DNA of 64,000 bases from Pectinatus frisingensis (GTDB lineage Bacteria > Bacillota > Negativicutes > Selenomonadales > Selenomonadaceae). This document shows positions 30,501 to 37,542 of the stretch, in pieces. The notes beneath the pieces are model-generated. The model searched no databases. It saw only the letters and a list, made by a program, of their open reading frames with translations, and was not told the origin of the DNA. How positions within the stretch are numbered: the first letter of the stretch is position 1; every line of letters starts with the position of its first letter. Both the position numbers and the translations under genes were made by a program. The stretch spans positions 68,536-132,535 of the forward strand of contig NZ_WIQU01000022.1 of assembly GCF_015732285.1 (NCBI RefSeq). Direction: 5' to 3'.

Positions 30501-30959
30501 GGTATTATAACTACTGATGTAGAAAAATTAAAAAATGAATGTGGCTTTCCTGGCATGAAAGTGCTGCAATTTGAGTTATGTCCTGATGGTCGGAAAAATA
30601 TAGGCTTTAGCTGCAGTGAAAATACAGTTATCTATACAGGTACGCATGATAATGATACGACACTGGGCTGGCTGAAAAACACTCTTTCACCAGAGCAAAA
30701 AGCGGTTTTAGCGGAATATTTAAAACTTTATCGACCAGATGATAAAAAAATATGCTGCAAATTAATGGAATATGCCTATGCAAGTGCGGCCCGGCTTGCT
30801 ATATTACCACTTCAAGATGTACTTGGTCTTGATTCGTCGGCCAGAATGAATACACCAGGTACATTGAATAAAAATTGGGCATGGCAGCTGGAAAAAAATC
30901 AGCTTACAGTTGAAAGAGCTTCATTTTTAGCACAGCTTTGTCATAAATATGATCGCTGA
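27537..30959 (+). CDS. Fusion of GH13 alpha-amylase/neopullulanase and GH77 4-alpha-glucanotransferase
   Basis: A 1140-residue two-enzyme protein. Residues about 1-135 form a beta-sandwich N-domain; 135-640 is a GH13 barrel with FPDRFYR, nucleophile GWRLDVIDE (about 347), acid/base VIGEVWED and GSHDVER. From about 655 a full amylomaltase (MalQ) begins (GILLHPTSLYTPYGIGDFG), with nucleophile VRIDHFRGF, acid/base IIAEDLG and GTHDNDTT. All six carboxylates are kept, so both halves look active. Start is TTG, with AGATGGTGA upstream. Likely role: debranching/cleaving glucan outer chains and recycling short maltodextrins for GlgP. No separate glgX debranching gene is in the operon. Confidence 0.93.
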   Translation: MSEKNLVWHDSHSPYYRLPLGACPTDKTIYLAVDVVTEEPPVSVVLRLWRNKEGEQLIPLKQTPRDSNHYFVEITAPDRGCLIWYYFVITTQDKILYYGNNQENMGGIGQLYRQQPPSFQVTVYQCDAGTPAWFRHSIIYQIFPDRFYRHGNTLIARKNAVYHADWHDVPCYYKDADNGKIISYDFFGGNLKGIIDKLPYLQKLGISVIYLNPVFESSSNHHYDTGNYHKIDPTLGTNEDFKVLCAAAQDNNIKIILDGVFSHTGSDSIYFNREGNYHSLGAFQSKYSPYYGWYRFTDYPDKYDSWWGFETLPNVTETTPSYMDFILNEKNGVIRHWMENGASGWRLDVIDELPQQFSRSLYATVKKIDADAVVIGEVWEDASNKISYDVSREYLCGYDMDAAMNYPFRTIVIEFLLNRISVQKTETLLNSQKENYPIQNYYAMMNLLGSHDVERIITILGEAPSADNMTAMAQAHYRLDAEHYKLGQQRSMLAALWQFTFPGVPSIYYGDEIGMQGFRDPHNRAPYDWDNPDRIMQKWLEQLIKLRNNYPALQAGELLFLHVSEDILAYARRIRDKQDVFGQPCADDIFVIIINRSNEIVPIQLDLNGLCYDRLENMLEPENKVVLNNNVLSMDVGKLSGNVLRQIHITDKYRHSCGILLHPTSLYTPYGIGDFGQSAYEFVDWLQSAGQEYWQILPLNPTGYGESPYQTSSVFAGNPLLISLDKLVVEGLLTNFDINAVFTVENRDISITKMAKEKLLRQAFKNFSPTPAYEQFCDEQKYWLDDYALYSALKKYYKNTAWIKWPDDIKQYNTIAVQQAFEVHISEINYIKFIQYLFFKQWLQLKHYANVRGIKIIGDLPIFPSHDCADVWAHQDLFNLNIDGTAATIAGVPPDYFSINGQLWGNPHYRWDIMADDGYAWWGQRFYTLEQLVDAVRIDHFRGFAAYWAIDGKAVTAKTGKWIKGPGRSFFEAIKKRLGNIPIIAEDLGIITTDVEKLKNECGFPGMKVLQFELCPDGRKNIGFSCSENTVIYTGTHDNDTTLGWLKNTLSPEQKAVLAEYLKLYRPDDKKICCKLMEYAYASAARLAILPLQDVLGLDSSARMNTPGTLNKNWAWQLEKNQLTVERASFLAQLCHKYDR

Positions 30960-31002
30960 ATATGGGAATGTAAAGACAGAGCTGGCAAATATAGTTGCAG
31001 CA

Positions 31003-31030
31003 TTGACAAATTTATGTAATGATATATAAT
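31003..31030 (+). promoter_or_regulatory. Rubrerythrin promoter
   Basis: TTGACA (31003-31008), 16-base spacer, TATAAT (31025-31030): a near-consensus housekeeping promoter 57 bases before the gene. Confidence 0.8.
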
Positions 31031-31086
31031 ATTCATTGATAATTGTTTTCCACATTTATTAAAATTTTATGACAGGAGAGATTTAA

Positions 31087-31623
31087 ATGGAATTAAAAGG
31101 ATCACAAACAGAAAAAAATTTACTGGCTGCATTTGCAGGTGAATCACAGGCTCGCAATAAATATACTTTCTATGCTTCTAAAGCCCAAAAAGATGGATAT
31201 CATCAAATATCTCAGATTTTTACAGAAACAGCTGACAATGAAAAAGCACATGCTAAAATCTGGTTCAAACTTGTCCATGGTATTGGTGATACGGCAGAAA
31301 ATCTGAAGGATGCGGCTGCCGGAGAAAATTATGAATGGACAAGCATGTATCCTGGATTTGCTAAGACAGCCCATGAAGAAGGATTTGAAAAGATTGCCAA
31401 ATTATTCGAATTCGTTGCCAGTATCGAAAAGACACATGATGAAAGATATCAACTTCTTTTAAGTAATGTAAAGGAAGATAAGGTTTTCAAAAAGAATGAA
31501 AAAGTAATTTGGATGTGTGCAAATTGTGGTTATATTTGTGAAGCAAAAAACGCTCCGCAGGTTTGTCCTGTATGTGATCATCCACAGTCTTTTTTTCAGG
31601 TTCGTGCTAATAATTATAAATAA
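31087..31623 (+). CDS. rbr: Rubrerythrin
   Basis: Non-haem di-iron peroxidase that reduces hydrogen peroxide in anaerobes. Residues 1-135 are a ferritin-like helical bundle with ExxxxxxY/H iron ligands ([53 protein letters not shown]). The C-terminus is a rubredoxin-like iron site with CANCGY and CPVCDHP. 178 residues, normal size. GGAGAG lies before the ATG. Monocistronic, with its own strong promoter and a 26-bp terminator. Indicates an anaerobic lifestyle. Confidence 0.96.
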   Translation: MELKGSQTEKNLLAAFAGESQARNKYTFYASKAQKDGYHQISQIFTETADNEKAHAKIWFKLVHGIGDTAENLKDAAAGENYEWTSMYPGFAKTAHEEGFEKIAKLFEFVASIEKTHDERYQLLLSNVKEDKVFKKNEKVIWMCANCGYICEAKNAPQVCPVCDHPQSFFQVRANNYK

Positions 31624-31632
31624 TTTTCGGAC

Positions 31633-31688
31633 AATCAAAACAAGCCGGTTATACTGAGTCAGCTCAGTATAACCGGCTTGTTTTGATT
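31633..31688. terminator. Very long perfect inverted-repeat terminator
   Basis: 26-bp perfect inverted arms (31633-31658 and 31663-31688) around a four-base loop TCAG, with A runs on the left and T runs on the right. It works as terminator for rubrerythrin and could act on either strand. Confidence 0.85.
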
Positions 31689-31866
31689 AGTGCACCGGGC
31701 AAGGATACAGCCTAATTTTAAAATCTGAAACTACCAGTATTGAATAAAGACAAAACATGGAAATAAATCAATACAAGATCGAAATATTGGCATATTGACA
31801 GATAAATATCTTTAATCTTGTTAGTCATGCAAATACAGCCAGGAAATATGAGACCTTTTATTCATG
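31689..31866. other. Intergenic spacer, nothing recognised
   Basis: AT-rich stretch between two convergent transcription units (rubrerythrin and the BASS transporter). I found no ORF with a ribosome site, promoter or repeat here. Confidence 0.5.
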
Positions 31867-31922
31867 TTAAATTATTAAACCACCGTATACCCAATGGCAC
31901 ATATGGTGGTTTAATAATTTAA
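31867..31922. terminator. Inverted-repeat terminator after the BASS transporter
   Basis: 18-bp inverted arms (31867-31884 and 31905-31922) with GGTGG/CCACC at the loop end, just past the stop codon at 31926. The T run is short, so termination strength is uncertain. Confidence 0.6.
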
Positions 31923-31925
31923 GTT

Positions 31926-32912
31926 TTATTTTGATATTTGTCCGGCAATAATAGTGTTGTCAACGGTGCTTTTTGCGTCTTTTTTAGCAAAATAATCGGC
32001 TAATAAAGTGCCTGATATTGAATGCCATACACAAGCTACAGCGGCGACTAATGCGGCTTCGGGGATAGCAGCAAAATGTGCCATAGCCAGACCGGTGGCA
32101 AGACCGGCATTTTGCATTCCCACTTCCAATGTGATTGTACGTTTTTTGGCGGTGTTCATATGTACGGCATGTCCAACAATATATCCCAAGGCATAGCCAC
32201 CGCAGTTGTGAAGTATAACGGCACCAAGAATTATAAGTCCGGATACGAAAAAATTTGAACCTTGTAGTGCGACTACACCACCTACAATAAATGCAAAACC
32301 AATAACAGAAATACCAGGCATCATTTTTTGCACAGCATGAAATTTAGAATTGTGCTGATAAAAATAATTAATTATCAGGCCTAATATAACGGGGAAAATG
32401 ACGGTTTCAATAATTGTAATGAACATTGCTTGAGCAGGGATATTTACAATGGCTCCGGCCAAATATAGTACAAGTATAGGTGTCAAAAACGGAGAAAATA
32501 AGGTGGAAATTGTTGTCGTACCTACAGCAAATGGTACATCACCATGACAAAGAAAGGCCATTATGTCTGAAGCCAGTCCGCTGGGACAGCAGCCAACAAG
32601 AATCAATCCTAATGCAATGGGGTCAGGTAAATGAAAAATTTTAGTCACAGAAAATGCCAGCAGCGGCATGATTGTATAGTGAGCAACAGCTCCTATGCAT
32701 ACATCAGTTGGATTTTTGGCCAGTTTTTTAAATTCTTGGATAGTCATTGTCAATCCCATAGTAAACATTATCATGAATAGAATGAATAATTGCGTATTTC
32801 CTCTGACCCATTTAAATGTGCTGGGGAAAAAGAAAGTGAAAATAGCAATACATATAATTATAATTGAAGTATTACCTGAGAGAAATAAACTGATTTTTTT
32901 ACATTTTTCCAT
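31926..32912 (-). CDS. BASS-family sodium:solute symporter under T-box control
   Basis: Polytopic membrane protein of 328 residues with about nine to ten membrane segments, of the bile acid:sodium symporter superfamily. Family marks are FTMGLTMTIQEFKKLAKNP, the cross-over segment GLILVGCCPSGLASDIMAFLCHGD and the second EVGMQNAGLATGLA. Known bacterial members carry pyruvate, pantothenate precursors and other organic anions, seldom bile acids. I choose the ATG at 32912 because AGGAGG lies 7 bases upstream; longer in-frame readings run into the T-box leader. The T-box (isoleucine predicted) suggests the cargo is isoleucine or a branched-chain oxo-acid or precursor; that is inference. Confidence 0.9.
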   Translation of the reverse strand: MEKCKKISLFLSGNTSIIIICIAIFTFFFPSTFKWVRGNTQLFILFMIMFTMGLTMTIQEFKKLAKNPTDVCIGAVAHYTIMPLLAFSVTKIFHLPDPIALGLILVGCCPSGLASDIMAFLCHGDVPFAVGTTTISTLFSPFLTPILVLYLAGAIVNIPAQAMFITIIETVIFPVILGLIINYFYQHNSKFHAVQKMMPGISVIGFAFIVGGVVALQGSNFFVSGLIILGAVILHNCGGYALGYIVGHAVHMNTAKKRTITLEVGMQNAGLATGLAMAHFAAIPEAALVAAVACVWHSISGTLLADYFAKKDAKSTVDNTIIAGQISK

Positions 32913-32933
32913 AAGAATGCCTCCTAAATATAA

Positions 32934-33195
32934 TAAAAAAAACTCCATCCCTACAAAGGGACGGAGTTTTCCGCGATACCACCCAAAATTATTTATCATT
33001 ACTGGTAAATACACTCACAACGTACTAACATACGCGTTTCTTATAACGCAGAACTAACGTCTTCACTTACTTAATTCGGTGTCGCTTCTCAGAGATGATT
33101 TTCTGTATACCATTATTTACCGAATTTCAGCCCTGCTTCGGTTCTCTGTAAAATAATTCAATACATACTCTTTCTCGTCATCAAATGTATTAACA
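32934..33195 (-). ncRNA. T-box leader (tRNA-sensing riboswitch), predicted isoleucine
   Basis: On the minus strand the leader shows GAGTA of the specifier loop, a Stem I apical part with CAGAGAACCG and GGCTGAAA, the T-box core GGGTGGTATCGCGG (32971-32984) and a terminator hairpin with T run (32934-32967) that competes with the antiterminator. Helix TGTAT/ATACA places the specifier loop 3' side at GAAAATCA (33096-33103). The best codon is ATC (Ile) followed by A. The variable base of TGGN is T, which pairs with discriminator A73; tRNA-Ile has A73 whereas tRNA-Asn (codon AAT, the other reading) has G73. Downstream gene: BASS transporter. Confidence 0.9.
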
Positions 33196-33224
33196 TATAT
33201 TATATTATAATCGTCTAAAAATTT

Positions 33225-33253
33225 ATTTTAAATCAGCTGATAGTGTTTGTCAA
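33225..33253 (-). promoter_or_regulatory. Promoter of the T-box/BASS transcript
   Basis: TTGACA (33248-33253), 17-base spacer, TAAAAT (33225-33230) on the minus strand, about 30 bases upstream of the T-box Stem I. Confidence 0.8.
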
Positions 33254-33272
33254 GTTGTAAATAATAAATAGT

Positions 33273-34172
33273 TTAATTAGAAGTAATAAAAGGAGGAGGA
33301 GAAGATTTGGTCAAATTTTTTGCTGCATACATTCTTTTATCAGCTGAACGAAGTATTTCCTCAGCAGTAAGTGATGAATGTGATGTTGTTTGTATGCCAT
33401 AAGAAATAGCAACGTGATTATTTTGTACAGGAATGTTTAATTCCAGAATATTTTTGCGAATTTTCTCAGCAGTTTGCCGGGCTTTTTTATTATCGGTATT
33501 GGTAAGACAAATAACAAATTCATCACCACCATAACGGGCAACCCAATCCAAATCTTCACGAATAGATTTTTTCATTATATCGGCCACACTCTTTAAGGTC
33601 ATATCTCCTGCTAAATGGCCATATGTATCGTTTATAAGTTTCATATTGTTTATGTCGATAAAAATAATTGATATAAGCTGATGCTGTGCAGCAGCTTTGA
33701 CAATGTCGACAGGTAAGCGATCATCAACAAAACGACGGTTATATACTTTAGTTAAGTGGTCCATTATTATCATATTTGTCAGATTATGAACAATTAGTCC
33801 CATTTTTTGTCCGATATTATAATCGCCATGCCCCAGCAGCATACTGTCAGTGGCATTTTTTAATAGTTCTAAAATTATCGGTCCATCTTCACTGTCAATA
33901 GGCAAGGCCGTAACCAACATTATTATACTGGTGCTTTGTTCAAGTTTTATATAGGTGCGGTTTTCATGAAAAGCCCTAACAGAAATGCAGTTATCACAGA
34001 TTTTTCCATTTTGCCAATAGGCATAACAAATCTTGTTGCTCTCGTTTACTTTGTGACCGCTGTATTCAAGGACGCGTTTTTTTACTGGATCGACCAGGCG
34101 TACGATATCATACATTTTATGAAAAAATGGTAAATTCTTTTCCAAAGTATCAAAATTTATTGGCTTAGGCAT
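33273..34172 (-). CDS. Diguanylate cyclase with N-terminal cysteine-motif sensor domain
   Basis: 299-residue cytoplasmic protein. The C-terminal GGDEF domain begins MDHLTKVYNRRFVDDRL, has the metal/substrate segment FIDINNMKLINDTYGHLAGD and an intact active site RYGGDEF (about 215-219), so c-di-GMP synthesis is expected. The inhibitory I-site RxxD is not kept (EDLD in its place). The N-terminal domain (about 10-120) is PAS-like with CYAYW, then CDNC: cysteines at about 49, 59 and 62, which could bind a metal or sense redox. The ATG at 34172 follows GAGGTG by 6 bases. It lies downstream of rlmN on the same strand. Confidence 0.9.
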   Translation of the reverse strand: MPKPINFDTLEKNLPFFHKMYDIVRLVDPVKKRVLEYSGHKVNESNKICYAYWQNGKICDNCISVRAFHENRTYIKLEQSTSIIMLVTALPIDSEDGPIILELLKNATDSMLLGHGDYNIGQKMGLIVHNLTNMIIMDHLTKVYNRRFVDDRLPVDIVKAAAQHQLISIIFIDINNMKLINDTYGHLAGDMTLKSVADIMKKSIREDLDWVARYGGDEFVICLTNTDNKKARQTAEKIRKNILELNIPVQNNHVAISYGIQTTSHSSLTAEEILRSADKRMYAAKNLTKSSPPPFITSN

Positions 34173-34244
34173 ATTATTCACCTCAAATTGACTGTAAACA
34201 TAAAGGGTTGAATCATTTTATTAAAAAAAATGCCGAAATTAAAG

Positions 34245-35294
34245 TTATTTATTAGTTTTATCCAAATGTTTATTTCTGAGCTGACCACAGGCGGCATCAA
34301 TGTCTGTGCCCATTTCTTTACGTAAAGTAACATTTATATGATGATTTTGCAAAAAGTCAGTAAAAGTCTTAATGCGCTTTGAGGATGGACGTCTAAAGCC
34401 GCGTTCCACAACGGAATTTAATGGTATAAGGTTAACGTTAGCCAGCTTATGTGATAATAAATTGACCAATTGTTTGGCTTGTAATAAGTTGTCATTAATA
34501 TGATCGATCAATATGTATTCATAAGTAATCCGTCGTTTTGTTTTTTCAGCATAAAAATCAGCGGCCTGTATGACTGACTGTAGTGGATATTGATTGTTTA
34601 TTGGCATTAAGTGCGAACGCAGGACATCATCCGGAGCGTGCAAGGATATTGATAATGTCAGCGGTAAATTTTCTTCAGCTAATTTTTTTATCATGGGAAC
34701 TATACCTGATGTGGATATAGTAATATTGCGGTAACCGATATTCATGCAATATTTTTCATGTACCAGATGAATGAACTGGATAACATTATTATAGTTAAGA
34801 AGTGGTTCACCGCTGCCCATAATTACAATATTATTTATATGCTGCCCTTCTTTGGTAACAATGGCCTGGCTTTTCATAGCTTGTGCCAGCATTTCACCGC
34901 TTGTTAAATCACGCTGAAAACCATGCAGCGTCGAGGCGCAAAAACCACAGCCTAATTTACAGCCGGCCTGTGAAGAAATGCAAATGCTATTACCGTAGCT
35001 TTGCCGCATTAATACAGTTTCCACTGCTGTTTTATCGGCGAATTCAACTAAAAATTTGCTGGTTTGTTTATCAATAGAATTCTTTTGAATAATTATTTTA
35101 CCACAATCAATAGAGAATATTTTTGGTAATTCTTCTCGCAGCTTTAATGACAGATTAGTCATCAAAGAAAAATCGTAGATATTTTTCTGATACAGCCATT
35201 CTAAGATTTGTCCGGCACGAAAGGCCGGCATACCAAGTTGTTTTACTTCGTCCTGCAAACTTGTTAAATCAAGGCCAAAGATATTTTTTGTCAA
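34245..35294 (-). CDS. rlmN: 23S rRNA/tRNA adenine-C2 methyltransferase RlmN
   Basis: Radical-SAM enzyme methylating A2503 of 23S rRNA and A37 of some tRNAs. The cluster motif is CKLGCGFCAST (CxxxCxxC) and the conserved PxxxNYNNV, NITISTSGIVP and SLHAPDD segments follow; the C-terminal VTLRKEMGTDIDAACGQL holds the second catalytic cysteine. 349 residues. Start is TTG at 35294 with AGGAT just upstream. It follows rsmB, an order shared by many Firmicutes. Confidence 0.96.
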   Translation of the reverse strand: MTKNIFGLDLTSLQDEVKQLGMPAFRAGQILEWLYQKNIYDFSLMTNLSLKLREELPKIFSIDCGKIIIQKNSIDKQTSKFLVEFADKTAVETVLMRQSYGNSICISSQAGCKLGCGFCASTLHGFQRDLTSGEMLAQAMKSQAIVTKEGQHINNIVIMGSGEPLLNYNNVIQFIHLVHEKYCMNIGYRNITISTSGIVPMIKKLAEENLPLTLSISLHAPDDVLRSHLMPINNQYPLQSVIQAADFYAEKTKRRITYEYILIDHINDNLLQAKQLVNLLSHKLANVNLIPLNSVVERGFRRPSSKRIKTFTDFLQNHHINVTLRKEMGTDIDAACGQLRNKHLDKTNK

Positions 35295-35345
35295 TTTTAT
35301 CCTGCTTTCTTTTTATTGTGCAGCTTATCAATAAATAATAAGTAA

Positions 35346-36680
35346 TTATTTTATTCGTTTTAATCTGGCGATAAAAAAGCCATCAGTATCGTCGTATGGT
35401 GGAAGTAGCTGTAGCATATTACCGCGTCCGCGCAGCTGCTGTGGTAAAAACGCATCTATTGGATCAATGCTGAAATCATCATGGGCAGTTAAAAAGCGTT
35501 CGATAACAGCTGTATTTTCCCGTTTCAGTATGGTACAAGTACTGTATATAAGTATGCCGCCGTGTTTAACTGCCTTAGCGGCACTTTCTAATATTTCATA
35601 CTGCAATTGCGGTAGTTTTTCTATATCGGCGGCTGTTTTATTCCAACGGGCATCAGCTTTACGGCGCAATACGCCCAGTCCTGAGCAGGGAACATCCGCC
35701 AGCACTTTGTCAGCTGTATATTTGTAATCATTGCCCAGCAGCCGGGCGTCGGCAATATTGGTTTTGATATTGTGCAGATTAAGCCGTGAGGCATTGTCTG
35801 TAATTAACTTTATTTTGTGTTCATATATATCATTTGCCAGAACTGTGCCGGTATTTTCTAATAATGTTGCTATATGAGTGGTTTTTCCACCCGGTGCACT
35901 GCACATATCAATGATAAAATCATCTTTCTGTGGATCGAGAACATGTGCCACCAGCATGGAACTTACATCTTGTATTATAGCCTGGCCTGTTTGAAGTTCC
36001 ATTAAATTTACCAAAGAAGGATGTTTTGTGCAGATAATCCCTTCCTGACATAACGCAGACTGATGACAAGTAAAACCTTTCTGCGTAAGCTGTTCCAGCA
36101 ATTCAGCCGGATTATTTTTTAAAGTATTGCATCTGAAAGAAAGCGGTGGATCGGTATTATTAAATTGACAAAAGTTTTCAGTTTGTTCTATACCAAATTC
36201 ATTTATGAGAAGTTTTACCAGCCAGCGCGGGTGCCAGTATTTTAAAGCCAGATAGGAGATTTTGTCATTGGATACTTTATTAAAATCACATTTATCGCTG
36301 TTGCGTGTGATAGCACGTAAAATAGCATTTACAAATTTAACTGTTCCTGGGTGGCCATATTTTTTTGCCAGTTTTACCGATTCATTACAGGCGGCCGATG
36401 CAGGAATTTTATCCATGAAAACAAGCTGATAAATTCCCATGCGTAATATTGACCTGATAATTGGATGTATTTTTTTGATGGGTATTTTACTGTATTGCTG
36501 CAGTATCCATAAAAGTGTGTCACCAGCCTTGATTGTTCCATATACCAATTCGGTGATAAATCGTCTGTCGGTTTCTTTTAGTTCGTGCCGGACAAGATAT
36601 TTATTTAGAGCAATATTGGCATATGCACCATCATCATATACGGCACATAAAATTTGCAAGGCTGTTTGTCTGGCATTCAT
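35346..36680 (-). CDS. rsmB: 16S rRNA (cytosine-967-C5)-methyltransferase RsmB
   Basis: N-terminal NusB-like helical domain (ARQTALQILCAVYDDGAYANIAL) joined to a SAM-dependent methyltransferase. Motifs: DMCSAPGGKTTHIA for SAM, the PCSG catalytic motif within VLADVPCSGLGVLRRKAD, and YSTCTILKRENTAVIERFL with the nucleophilic TC cysteine. 444 residues is normal. Its ATG overlaps the DUF116 stop (ATGA), and it is followed by rlmN. Confidence 0.96.
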   Translation of the reverse strand: MNARQTALQILCAVYDDGAYANIALNKYLVRHELKETDRRFITELVYGTIKAGDTLLWILQQYSKIPIKKIHPIIRSILRMGIYQLVFMDKIPASAACNESVKLAKKYGHPGTVKFVNAILRAITRNSDKCDFNKVSNDKISYLALKYWHPRWLVKLLINEFGIEQTENFCQFNNTDPPLSFRCNTLKNNPAELLEQLTQKGFTCHQSALCQEGIICTKHPSLVNLMELQTGQAIIQDVSSMLVAHVLDPQKDDFIIDMCSAPGGKTTHIATLLENTGTVLANDIYEHKIKLITDNASRLNLHNIKTNIADARLLGNDYKYTADKVLADVPCSGLGVLRRKADARWNKTAADIEKLPQLQYEILESAAKAVKHGGILIYSTCTILKRENTAVIERFLTAHDDFSIDPIDAFLPQQLRGRGNMLQLLPPYDDTDGFFIARLKRIK

Positions 36681-37447
36681 TGTGTGGTATCCTCATTTTT
36701 TATTATAAATTTTTTAATCATTGTACGTACTTGTGTAAGATCAACAGTAGTGTTGAAACAAGGTCCGTTAGGTCGTATGTTTAAAACTCCCACTGCCGGC
36801 AGCGGATATACATCTTGTATGCCGCTTGTCAGATCTCGCTCACAGGCAATTGCCAAAACAAGCTTGGGATGCATTTCTCTAACTAATTTTCTTGCTAAAG
36901 TACCACCAGTCACAACTTCAAAATTAAATCCGATTTCGCGTGCCATTTTCAACATAGCACCTATTGTGCAGCGTCCGCATTGATGACAATTATTGATATC
37001 ATAGGTTATCTTGTATTGACATGCTGCCAGTTGGAGGCAATGGGGTGATATGACAAGTAGTTCATTAGGATGTACACGTAAGGAACGATATTTCATCAAA
37101 GTATTATTGAGGGTTATAAAAGATTTTTCTATATTGCGTCGTGAAATTTTTAAAATACGTCCCCATAAAAGTATAAAAGGAAATAATAAGTTAATAGACT
37201 GATAAATATACTTATGTCCAAAACTAAATTTGGCTAAGGGAGATACAATTAAAATAAGATCCAGCAATATGATTATTAATATGGTGAAAATTATTATGCA
37301 GATGCCTAAAAAGAATGTCGGCAGTCCGACAGATAGTTCACGTAAACCTAAATAACTTATTTTTCCGATGCCTGCTATGATGATAATCAGGGATAATATA
37401 CTCAGAAACATCAATAGAGGTAATAAAAAATTTGTATTTTTTTTCAT
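36677..37447 (-). CDS. DUF116 family membrane protein
   Basis: 256 residues. Two N-terminal membrane segments (about 7-28 and 43-67) precede a cytoplasmic domain with the DUF116 pattern: ISPHCLQ, a cysteine set CHQCGRCTIG, VTGGTLARKLV, ACERDLTSGI and GVLNIRPNGPC. The cysteines suggest a metal site, but the function is not known. The ATG at 37447 follows GGAGC; the longer in-frame TTG reading would include that site. Neighbouring rsmB and rlmN match the common fmt-DUF116-rsmB-rlmN arrangement, which hints at a link with translation or RNA modification. Confidence 0.88.
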   Translation of the reverse strand: MKKNTNFLLPLLMFLSILSLIIIIAGIGKISYLGLRELSVGLPTFFLGICIIIFTILIIILLDLILIVSPLAKFSFGHKYIYQSINLLFPFILLWGRILKISRRNIEKSFITLNNTLMKYRSLRVHPNELLVISPHCLQLAACQYKITYDINNCHQCGRCTIGAMLKMAREIGFNFEVVTGGTLARKLVREMHPKLVLAIACERDLTSGIQDVYPLPAVGVLNIRPNGPCFNTTVDLTQVRTMIKKFIIKNEDTTQ

Positions 37448-37542
37448 GATGTGCTCCAAGCTGAATAATATTTGTCTAAATGAATTCTACCATATTATAG
37501 TCATATAACACAAATTATTATCGGTAAGCAGATAATACAGGT

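Noticed and set aside
31633-31688. Attachment site or IS terminal repeat suggested by the perfect 26-bp inverted repeat
   Set aside because: The arms are separated by only four bases and flanked by A/T runs next to a stop codon, so a terminator explains it.
32913-33014. N-terminal extension of the BASS transporter up to 33014
   Set aside because: The extension is translated from the T-box core and terminator; AGGAGG seven bases before the ATG at 32912 sets the start.
33281-33305. Purine-rich ribosome-site-like run on the plus strand
   Set aside because: It is the antisense of codons near the end of the diguanylate cyclase gene; no plus-strand ORF follows.
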